A stretch of DNA of 6,859 nt from Actinomycetota bacterium (GTDB taxonomy: Bacteria > Actinomycetota > Thermoleophilia > Gaiellales > Gaiellaceae), in contig VAXT01000176.1 in NCBI GenBank assembly GCA_005883245.1, forward strand, positions 1 through 6,859, written 5' to 3'. Each line of letters begins with the position of its first letter. Within the stretch, counting starts at the first letter, position 1. The notes under the pieces are model-generated. The model saw only the letters and a list, made by a program, of their open reading frames with translations, was not told the origin of the DNA and searched no databases. Shown here one piece after another: positions 1-5,379 of the stretch. The position numbers and the translations under genes are program-made.

Positions 1-2052
1 CCTGCCGTCGTTCCCGGCGAAATCCCGGGCGACCGCGGCAAACGACGTGAACGGCCCGCCCGCCGGGAAGATAAACTTCCCAGGCCGAAGGCGGCGAATC
101 GTGACCGTCCTCGTCGCGTCGAACACGGCCGTCACGTCAGCCGGCTCGTTGAGCGAGAAGCGCAGCGGCGACACGGACACCCGCTTGAGCACGGGCCCCG
201 TCGTGTCGGTCGCCAGCGCCACGGTGCTCTTGACGGTCGCCACCGGCGAGGTGACGCGCACGTCGGCCCGGAACTCGTGCTCGCCGCCGCCGCGCCGGAA
301 GCGCCCGTTCCAGTCGATCGTCTGTAGCCCCGCCTGCATCTGCCCCGAGAAGACCTGGCCGAGCGTCCGCTTCCCACGACGGATCGTGAGCGTCGCCCGA
401 GCCGGTTTGTCGAGTATGAAGCTGAACCGCGTCGTGTCGAGCCGCCCGTCGCGGTTCGGCGAGAAGACCTGCGGAGAAACCTGGAACAACGCGAGCGTGC
501 GGTCGACGATCACCGCGAGCGTGGCAGTGGTTTCGATCCCGATCGCATTACGCGCCGTCAGCACGATCCCGTACCGCCCGTCGGCGATCCCGGTTGCGTC
601 CCAGCGAAACGCGTACGAGCCGGTCGTCTTCGACTGGACGAAGAGTGTCGTGATCGGCGCCCCGAACGCGTCGACGAGCGTCGCCGTCACGACGGCCGGC
701 TCCCGGATCCGGTAGCGCACGAGCGTCGAATCGTCGCGTCCGTCGCCGTTCGGCGTGATGAGCCCGGGCTTGGCGAGCGCGGTCAGCATCGAGCGCGTCG
801 TCGATCCCGTCACGACACCGGTCGCCGGCCGTACGCTCGGCCCCGCGTCGATCGCCCACAGGTACTTCCCGGCCGGAATCGTGCGTGCATCCCACGTCCA
901 GTCCACGTCCGTGCCCTCTCCCTGCCCCTGCGCGACGATGTTCCCGCCCGGCTCCGTGACGGTCACCGACCACGGAAGCGACTGCGTGAGCCTGCCCGTG
1001 AAGTGGACGAGCTCGCCGGGCGCTCCGGTCGCCCCTGGGAAGTACAGCTTGGGCATTCCGGCTTGCGAGACCGCGCGTGCGATCCCCGGCAGCTCGCCGT
1101 ACAGCTGGCTTCCGGGGCAGGACGTGTACCCGGTGTCCCGGTGCCCCGAGACCGTCCGCAGGGTGATCATCCGCCCTGCCGGATACTTCGGATTCCCGGT
1201 CGAGCGCCAGCTGAAGGTCGAGAGCGGATCGACGTGCGCGACGTCCAGGCGCCAGGCAAGGAGCCGGACCAGCGCCGCCCGTGCCGCCGGTGTGATCGAG
1301 GTCGAGTCATAGGTCCCGATCAGCGCGACGCCCGCCGAGCCCTGGTTGAACCCCTGCGCGTGCGCCCCGACGACATTCCTGTCGACACCGCCCCAGCGGC
1401 CTTCGAAGACCTGGCCGTACTTGTCGACGAGGAAGTTGTAGCCGATGTCGTCCCAGCCGTTGGCGAGGACGTGGTAGCGCATGATCCCGCGCACGATCGA
1501 GGCGGATTGCGCGCGGCTGTACGAGTTGCTGCCGGCTGTGTGGTGGACGATCGCGAAGCGCAGCGTGTCCGCATAGTCCGGCTTCTTGCGGCGGCGAATT
1601 CGCTCGTCCGCGCCCCAGCTCGCCCGGGTGATGATCAGCGGCGAGCCCGCCTTCGAGACCGTCCTGAGCCGGCTCTTGCGCGTCGGGCTCCAGACGTAGT
1701 AGGCACGTACGCGGCGCACGGGGCCGTACGTGCGCACCTGGATCCGGTTCGAGGGGCCGGTCCAGTACGGGCTGCCGAACTGCCAGCCGCGCGTGCGGAG
1801 CTTGTGCGTTCGCGCATCCGGCCCGTCGTCCTCGGGCGCGGCGTCGCGCCACGTCGTCCAACGTCCGGCTACGGTCTGCGTCCGGAACGAGACGGCGCCG
1901 CTCCCCTTCCAGTGCAGTCCGACGAGGTCGAAGCGATGCGCGGGCCGGTTGATCCCAGGGCGCAGGTCATGCGAAGCGAGCGTCGTGCCGGAGGCGAGCG
2001 CGGTGCCCGGCGAAACGACGAGCAGGAGAAGAACTAGGCGAAGAACCTTCAT
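1..2052 (-). CDS. Secreted N-acetylmuramoyl-L-alanine amidase (PGRP/Amidase_2) with FlgD-like Ig repeats; 3' end outside window
   Basis: Probable zinc amidase that cuts the bond between muramic acid and L-alanine in peptidoglycan outside the cell. The frame is open for 684 codons from the ATG at 2050-2052 to the left edge, with no stop reached. A GAGG ribosome site lies 7 bases before the ATG. Residues 1-20 form a signal peptide (MKVLRLVLLLL, then ALA). Residues 40-120 form a beta-rich domain (VGLHWKG, WTTWRD) typical of actinobacterial PGRP proteins. The amidase domain covers about 140-325: ASWGADE at 144-150, HHTAG at 170-174, YNFLV at 205-209, SGHRD at 303-307, SCPG at 311-314. Expected zinc ligands His170, His304 and Cys312 and the conserved Tyr205 are all present. 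From 345 on there are FlgD/Ig-like modules: one at 346-403, then two related ones opening with Asp-rich loops (TPNGDGRDD at 433-441; SPNRDGRLD at 531-539), then a further beta module ending DFAGNDG. The C-terminal modules probably mediate surface display or wall binding (inference). The enzyme class is firm; its exact cellular role is not. Confidence 0.93.
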   Translation of the reverse strand, partial: MKVLRLVLLLLVVSPGTALASGTTLASHDLRPGINRPAHRFDLVGLHWKGSGAVSFRTQTVAGRWTTWRDAAPEDDGPDARTHKLRTRGWQFGSPYWTGPSNRIQVRTYGPVRRVRAYYVWSPTRKSRLRTVSKAGSPLIITRASWGADERIRRRKKPDYADTLRFAIVHHTAGSNSYSRAQSASIVRGIMRYHVLANGWDDIGYNFLVDKYGQVFEGRWGGVDRNVVGAHAQGFNQGSAGVALIGTYDSTSITPAARAALVRLLAWRLDVAHVDPLSTFSWRSTGNPKYPAGRMITLRTVSGHRDTGYTSCPGSQLYGELPGIARAVSQAGMPKLYFPGATGAPGELVHFTGRLTQSLPWSVTVTEPGGNIVAQGQGEGTDVDWTWDARTIPAGKYLWAIDAGPSVRPATGVVTGSTTRSMLTALAKPGLITPNGDGRDDSTLVRYRIREPAVVTATLVDAFGAPITTLFVQSKTTGSYAFRWDATGIADGRYGIVLTARNAIGIETTATLAVIVDRTLALFQVSPQVFSPNRDGRLDTTRFSFILDKPARATLTIRRGKRTLGQVFSGQMQAGLQTIDWNGRFRRGGGEHEFRADVRVTSPVATVKSTVALATDTTGPVLKRVSVSPLRFSLNEPADVTAVFDATRTVTIRRLRPGKFIFPAGGPFTSFAAVARDFAGNDGR
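193..762 (-). repeat. Two tandem FlgD/CHU_C-like Ig modules within the amidase (protein-level repeat)
   Basis: Residues about 431-520 and 529-620 of the amidase share a plan. Each opens with a P-N-x-D-G-R-x-D loop (TPNGDGRDD and SPNRDGRLD), followed by a beta strand with K/EPA (REPAVVTATL; DKPARATLTI), a central W-D/N motif (FRWDATG; IDWNGR) and a terminal strand ending near T-D/V-x-T. The Asp-rich loop resembles calcium-binding loops seen in Ig-like surface modules and in gliding-motility C-terminal domains. Divergence is high, so the repeat is visible in protein and not as direct DNA repeats. Calcium binding is inferred only from the loop spacing. Confidence 0.6.
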
Positions 2053-2118
2053 CGGGCGGCCTCACTACGGAAGCAAAGTCCCGAGCCGGCCACAAGTGCA
2101 CAGCTAGAATCCTTACAA
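2053..2118. promoter_or_regulatory. Divergent intergenic region between amidase and nfeD
   Basis: These 66 bases separate two genes that start in opposite directions, so both promoters should lie here or reach into the coding regions. On the plus strand TAGAAT at 2105-2110 fits a -10 box (TANNNT) and ends 8 bases before the nfeD GTG, which would put the transcript start at or next to the start codon. No good -35 box is seen 16-18 bases upstream. No ribosome site precedes the GTG, which fits a leaderless mRNA. On the minus strand I see the GAGG ribosome site of the amidase but no convincing -10/-35 pair. Confidence 0.4.
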
Positions 2119-3311
2119 GTGAAAAGGCTGCTTGTGCGGTGCTTTTTCGTCGCTATCGCCGCGGCTCTCGTCGTCTGCGCCACCGCCTCAGCTACGACGC
2201 CGCGGCCGCGTGTCCTCGCGGTCAAGTTCGAGAACGACGTCAACCCGGTCACGCAGAGCTACGTCAACGACCAGATCGCCCGCGCGAACCGCGATCATTA
2301 CGACGCCGCCGTGATCTGTGGATCTCCCAGGCGGCCGACATCCTGGCGATGGCCCCGAACACGAACATCGGCTCGTCAACGCCGATTGACGTCGGAGGCG
2401 GGAACATCCAGTCCGACCTGCGCCGGAAGGTCGTCAACGACGCGGCCGCCTCGCTCCGTGAGCTCGCACGCACGCATGACCGGAACGTCGCCTGGGCCGA
2501 CGCCGCCGTGCGGCGCGCCTCGAACCTCGGCGCGACCGAGGCGCTCCGGAAGGACGTGATCGACGTCATGGCCCCGACGCTGCCCGCCCTCCTCAACAAG
2601 GTCGACGGGACGAAGACGGTGCCGAAAGGGATCGTCCTGCACACGAAGGACGCGGAGATCACGAACGTGGACATGTCCCTCTGGCAGGAGATCCTCGACA
2701 CGCTGATCGACCCGAACCTGATCGTCCTCTTCATGTCGATCGGGACGCTCGGTCTGATCGTCGAGCTCTGGAACCCCGGCCTGATCTTTCCGGGCACCGT
2801 CGGTGCGATCAGCCTCATCATCGGCCTCTTCGGCCTGCAGGTCCTGCCGATCAGCGCTGCGGGCCTCTTGCTGATGCTGCTCGCGTTCGCCTTCTTCGCC
2901 GCGGAGGCGTTCGTGCCCACGCACGGCGCGATCACGCTCGCGGGAGCAGTCTGCTTCGTGCTGGGCGCGATGCTGCTGTTCGAGCCTGCCGGCGCCACGT
3001 ACGAGGTCTCACTGCCGGCCGTGATCGCGATGGCGGCGGCGCTCGCAGGGCTGATGGCGTTCGCCGCGTTCAAGATCGTCCAGGCCCGGCGAGCCCCGGT
3101 TGTGACGGGTACGAGCGAGCTCGTAGGACAGCTCGGTGTCGTGCGCGACACCCTCTCGCCGGTCGGAACCGTCTTCGTCAGGGGCGAGCTCTGGAAGGCC
3201 CGCTCCGGCGACGTGCCGCTCGAGCGCGGCGCGCCCGTCCGGGTCGACTCCATCGACGACGAGCTCGTGCTCGAGGTCGAGCCGGCAGAGCAGCCGGTTC
3301 CGGTCACATAG
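2119..3311 (+). pseudogene. nfeD: NfeD-family membrane serine protease, disrupted by internal deletion and frameshift
   Basis: Long-form NfeD proteins are membrane-anchored ClpP-like serine proteases that pair with slipin/stomatin proteins. Here the 5' part (GTG at 2119) encodes a signal peptide (MKRLLVRCFFVAIAAALVV, cleavage near ASA at 23-25) and the start of the protease domain (VLAVKFENDVNPVTQ, ending YDAAVI at 66). The family normally continues with a DTPGG segment and an ASAG serine motif. Instead, at about 2317 homology jumps to WISQAADILAMAP in another frame. That frame is open from 2319 to the TAG at 3309-3311 (330 codons). It carries the rest of the protease domain, with a likely catalytic-type Lys at 2427-2429 (RRKVVND), four to five hydrophobic membrane segments at about 2709-3075, and a soluble OB-fold at about 3097-3285 (ELVGQLGVV, FVRGELWKA). 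Translation from 2119 would instead stop at 2559 after 146 residues. An assembly error is possible. The slipin gene follows 12 bases later, the usual operon partner. Confidence 0.85.
2311..2324 (+). other. nfeD: Deletion/frameshift junction in nfeD
   Basis: Upstream codons GTG ATC (2311-2316, Val-Ile of DAAVI) are in the frame of the 2119 start. Downstream TGG ATC (2319-2324, Trp-Ile of WISQ) is in the frame of the 3311 stop. Family knowledge puts roughly 40-45 residues between these two points, including DTPGG and the ASAG catalytic serine motif. To restore the frame the missing length must be 3n+1 bases, near 120-135. The short similarity of GTGATC and GTGGATC around the joint could be a microhomology, but the lost sequence is needed to tell. 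Confidence 0.75.
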
Positions 3312-3323
3312 GATTCGGACTCC

Positions 3324-4100
3324 GTGGGCGCCTTGATCGCAGTCGGAGCAGTCGCGGTCTTCATCCTGATCGTGCTGGCCGCGTCCGTGCGCGTCGCTCG
3401 CGAGTACGAGCGCGGCGTCATCTTCCGCCTCGGCCGGCTGAAGTCGCCTCCGAAGGGCCCGGGCCTCTTCCTCCTGATCCCGATCATCGACAAGATGGTT
3501 CGTGTCGACCTGCGGACGGTCACGCTGAACGTCCCGCCGCAGGAGGTGATCACGAAGGACAACGTCCCGGTCCGCGTGAACGCCGTCGCCTACTTCAGGA
3601 TCATCGACCCGGAGAAGGCGATCGTCCAGATCGAGAACTTCATGGTCGCGACCTCGCAGATCTCCCAGACCACCCTGCGAAGCGTCCTCGGCCAGCACGT
3701 GCTCGACGAGCTGCTGTCCGAGCGCGACAAGATCAACGCAATCCTCCAGCAGATCATCGACGAGGCGACCTCGCCCTGGGGGATCAAGGTCTCGATCGTC
3801 GAGGTCAAGGACGTCGAGATCCCGACGGGGATGCAGCGGGCGATGGCACGGCAGGCCGAGGCCGAGCGCGAGCGACGCGCGAAGGTGATCGCCGCAGAGG
3901 GCGAGTTCCAGGCCTCCGAGCGGTTGAAGGACGCCGCTCAGGTGCTCTCCGAGAACCCGATGTCACTGCAGCTCCGATTCCTGCAGACGATCCTCGAGAT
4001 GAGCTCCGAACGTGCGACGACGATGATCCTCCCGCTCCCGCTCGAGCTCCTGACGCCGTTCTTCCCCAAGCCGGGCCAGGGCGGCGGGGCTTCGAGCTGA
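3324..4100 (+). CDS. SPFH/Band 7 membrane protein (slipin, prokaryotic stomatin)
   Basis: Membrane scaffold protein of the SPFH superfamily, thought to organise membrane microdomains and to be partner and substrate of NfeD proteases. It is 258 residues long, a normal slipin length. Residues 3-24 are one N-terminal membrane segment. The Band 7 domain follows: REYERGVIFRLGRL at 26-39, a hydrophobic turn GLFLLIPIIDKM at 47-58, PPQEVITKDNVPVRVNAVAY at 71-90, QTTLRSVLGQ at 115-124, and SIVEVKDVEIP at 157-167. A charged helix (ARQAEAERERRAKVIAAEGE, 175-194) should drive oligomerisation. The C-terminal hydrophobic stretch (TTMILPLPLELLTPFF, 232-247) corresponds to the region cleaved by the NfeD protease in Pyrococcus. 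The GTG start at 3324 has AGGA at 3310-3313 with 10 bases of spacing, and starts the membrane segment correctly. It lies 12 bases after nfeD, so the two are probably one operon. Nothing is missing, in contrast to its damaged partner. Confidence 0.93.
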   Translation: MGALIAVGAVAVFILIVLAASVRVAREYERGVIFRLGRLKSPPKGPGLFLLIPIIDKMVRVDLRTVTLNVPPQEVITKDNVPVRVNAVAYFRIIDPEKAIVQIENFMVATSQISQTTLRSVLGQHVLDELLSERDKINAILQQIIDEATSPWGIKVSIVEVKDVEIPTGMQRAMARQAEAERERRAKVIAAEGEFQASERLKDAAQVLSENPMSLQLRFLQTILEMSSERATTMILPLPLELLTPFFPKPGQGGGASS

Positions 4101-4975
4101 CGCCGCGGGACCTTCGGCAGGACCCACTCTCAGGCCGGACCGTCGCGATCGCCCCCGCGCGAGCTAAACGGCCCGGACTTGACCGCCCGACGATTCCAGA
4201 ACCGACCCAGGCCGAGTTCGACGAGTGCCCGTTCTGCGAGGGGCGGGAGGACCGCACGCCGCCGGAGACGTACGCGGTCGGCGCGCCGGATCGCCCACCC
4301 AACACTCCCGGGTGGCAGGTCCGCGTCGTTCCGAACCTCTACCCGGCGCTCGAGCGGCAGGAGGTGGTCGTGCACACGCCGCGGCACGCGCGCTCACTCG
4401 ACGAGCTGGAGGAGGCCGAGATGAAAGCGGTCGCCTCAGTTCTGTTCGCACGTCGGCGGGCCGCGCAGGCCGAGGGGTTCGCGTACGTCCAGGTCGTGCT
4501 CAACGAAGGCCGCATCGCCGGCTCGACGCTGCCGCACAGCCACTCGCAGCTCTTCTGGCTCCGCGAGCCGCCTCCGGCCGTCCTCGAAGAGCTGCCGAGG
4601 CTCGAACAGGGCCGTTGCGGCGTTTGCGAGGTGCTCCAAGACGAGAGTCTCGAGATCGCACTCCGAGGCGACGTCACGGCCTTTTCCTCGCCGGCCGGGA
4701 GAGCGCCCTACGAGCTCGTGATCGCACCGCGGCAACACGCTGCCGAGCCGGCCGAGCCGGACCTCGTCGATGCCGCCCTGCTCCTCCGCGACGCGATCCG
4801 CCGGTTACACGACGTCGAAGGCCCGGTCCCCCTCAACGCCTGGCTGCACACCGGCGGGCACTGGCACCTCGAGCTCGTGCCGAGACTGACCGTGTTCGCA
4901 GGCCTCGAGCTCGGCGCCGGCATCTACGTCAATTCGCTACCTCCGGAGGAGGCCGCGCGGCGCCTCAGGGCGTAG
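4097..4975 (+). CDS. galT: GalT-like hexose-1-phosphate uridylyl/nucleotidylyltransferase (HIT superfamily), probable CTG start
   Basis: Cytoplasmic enzyme expected to move a nucleotidyl group to a hexose 1-phosphate (galactose-1-phosphate uridylyltransferase of the Leloir pathway, or a close relative) through a nucleotidyl-histidine intermediate. From CTG at 4097 it has 292 residues. The N-terminal half has DLRQDPLSGRTVAIAP at 5-20, a zinc CPFC at 44-47, GWQVRVVPNLYPAL at 72-85, and VVVHTPRH at 90-97 (His93 likely zinc ligand). The active site is NEGRIAGSTLPHSHSQ at 136-151, with His149 the likely nucleophile. The C-terminal half repeats the fold: CGVC at 174-177, APYELVIAPRQHA at 203-215, HWHLE at 255-259, GLELGAGIYVNSLPPEEA at 269-286. 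No ATG, GTG or TTG exists in this frame ahead of residue 90, whose GTG (4364) would lose the conserved N-terminus. CTG at 4097-4099 overlaps the slipin TGA (4098-4100) as CTGA, and GGGG at 4086-4089 could serve as ribosome site. Substrate is not proven; related actinobacterial enzymes vary. Confidence 0.85.
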   Translation: MTPRDLRQDPLSGRTVAIAPARAKRPGLDRPTIPEPTQAEFDECPFCEGREDRTPPETYAVGAPDRPPNTPGWQVRVVPNLYPALERQEVVVHTPRHARSLDELEEAEMKAVASVLFARRRAAQAEGFAYVQVVLNEGRIAGSTLPHSHSQLFWLREPPPAVLEELPRLEQGRCGVCEVLQDESLEIALRGDVTAFSSPAGRAPYELVIAPRQHAAEPAEPDLVDAALLLRDAIRRLHDVEGPVPLNAWLHTGGHWHLELVPRLTVFAGLELGAGIYVNSLPPEEAARRLRA

Positions 4976-5276
4976 GTTCGTTCCCGTCCCTGCCGTTCAG
5001 CTCGCGGAAACGGTATGCGGCTTCGATCGCGGCGCCGAGGTTCAGACCCTTGTCCTTCGCCTGTTTGATCAGCATCACGGTCTCGACCGCGTCCATGTCG
5101 TAGATCCGCTGTTTGCGACCCTGCGTGGGGATCTGGGCCTTGTTCGTCCAGTAGTCGAGCTGCATCTTCGAGATGCCCGCGATCTGGCACACCTGGCCCA
5201 GGTAGAGCTGGATCTTGTCCAGATGCTCCGAAAGGTCGATCGGCTCTAGAAGATCTACTTGCCTGCTGGCGGCCAT
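4965..5276 (-). CDS. Small MerR-type HTH transcriptional regulator
   Basis: Probable DNA-binding regulator of 103 residues. Residues 25-46 carry the MerR winged-helix pattern (YLGQVCQIAGISKMQLDYW), with Asp-Tyr-Trp in the place of the usual Arg-Tyr-Trp/Tyr. The wing and following helix are TQGRKQRIYDMDAVETVMLI at 51-70, then KQAKDKGLNLGAAIEAAYRF. It stops about 20 residues after this helix, so the long dimerisation coiled coil and the effector or metal domain of classical MerR proteins are absent; the lone Cys30 cannot form a metal site of the known kind by itself. It is closer to short HTH_17/MerR-like proteins. The ATG at 5274-5276 has GGGAGAG at 5281-5287 with good spacing. The gene converges on galT, sharing 11 bases at the 3' ends, and sits downstream of gyrA on the same strand with its own likely promoter. 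Targets and signal are unknown. Confidence 0.85.
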   Translation of the reverse strand: MAASRQVDLLEPIDLSEHLDKIQLYLGQVCQIAGISKMQLDYWTNKAQIPTQGRKQRIYDMDAVETVMLIKQAKDKGLNLGAAIEAAYRFRELNGRDGNEPTP

Positions 5277-5280
5277 ACCT

Positions 5281-5287
5281 CTCTCCC
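5281..5287 (-). promoter_or_regulatory. Ribosome binding site of the MerR-type gene
   Basis: On the minus strand GGGAGAG lies just before AGGT-ATG. The GGAG core sits 6 bases from the start codon, the strongest ribosome site in the window. It fixes the start at 5276. Confidence 0.65.
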
Positions 5288-5307
5288 GGCGAGGACAGGA
5301 CCCCTCG

Positions 5308-5343
5308 GCGCCAAGATATATCGCTCTCAGACGATTTTGTGAA
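5308..5343 (-). promoter_or_regulatory. Sigma70-like promoter of the MerR-type gene
   Basis: Read on the minus strand, TTCACA (5343-5338, five of six matches to TTGACA) is followed by a 17-base spacer and TATATC (5320-5315, four of six matches to TATAAT). The expected transcript start is near 5308, giving a leader of about 30 bases before the ATG at 5276. The spacer is ordinary (17 bases), unlike the 19-20 base spacers of promoters activated by classical MerR proteins. The -10 lies within an 8-base perfect palindrome GATATATC (5315-5322), a possible operator site. It is the only AT-rich patch in the gap between gyrA and this gene. Confidence 0.5.
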
Positions 5344-5379
5344 GGGTTCCGCCTGAGAAGCCGCTGAAATGGCGGGGGT

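Noticed and set aside
1003..2037. Long plus-strand frame opposite the amidase (344 codons), with others at 47-715 and 755-1312
   Set aside because: The protein is Arg/Ala/Pro-rich without domain pattern and lies antisense to a clear amidase; a codon-bias shadow of high GC.
2139..2318. GTG at 2139 as true start of the nfeD frame ending at 3311
   Set aside because: The first 60 residues from this start are Arg-rich nonsense, while the other frame encodes a signal peptide and NfeD sequence over the same bases.
2264..3562. 432-codon minus-strand frame opposite nfeD and slipin
   Set aside because: It spans two well-recognised genes and their junction, is Ser/Thr/Arg-rich and has no recognisable motif.
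4364..4366. GTG at 4364 as the galT start
   Set aside because: It would drop 89 residues with clear GalT homology, including CPFC and the DPLSGR segment.
4225..5103. 292-codon plus-strand frame overlapping the galT-like gene
   Set aside because: Arg/Ala-rich low-complexity translation; the other frame has full GalT homology.
5290..5307. Small hairpin in the MerR-gene leader (CGAGG/CCTCG, 8-base loop)
   Set aside because: Only five base pairs and no T-run or sequestered start; expected by chance at this GC.
5345..5379. Terminator behind gyrA
   Set aside because: A CCGCC/GGCGG pairing exists, but the loop is about 17 bases and no T-run follows.
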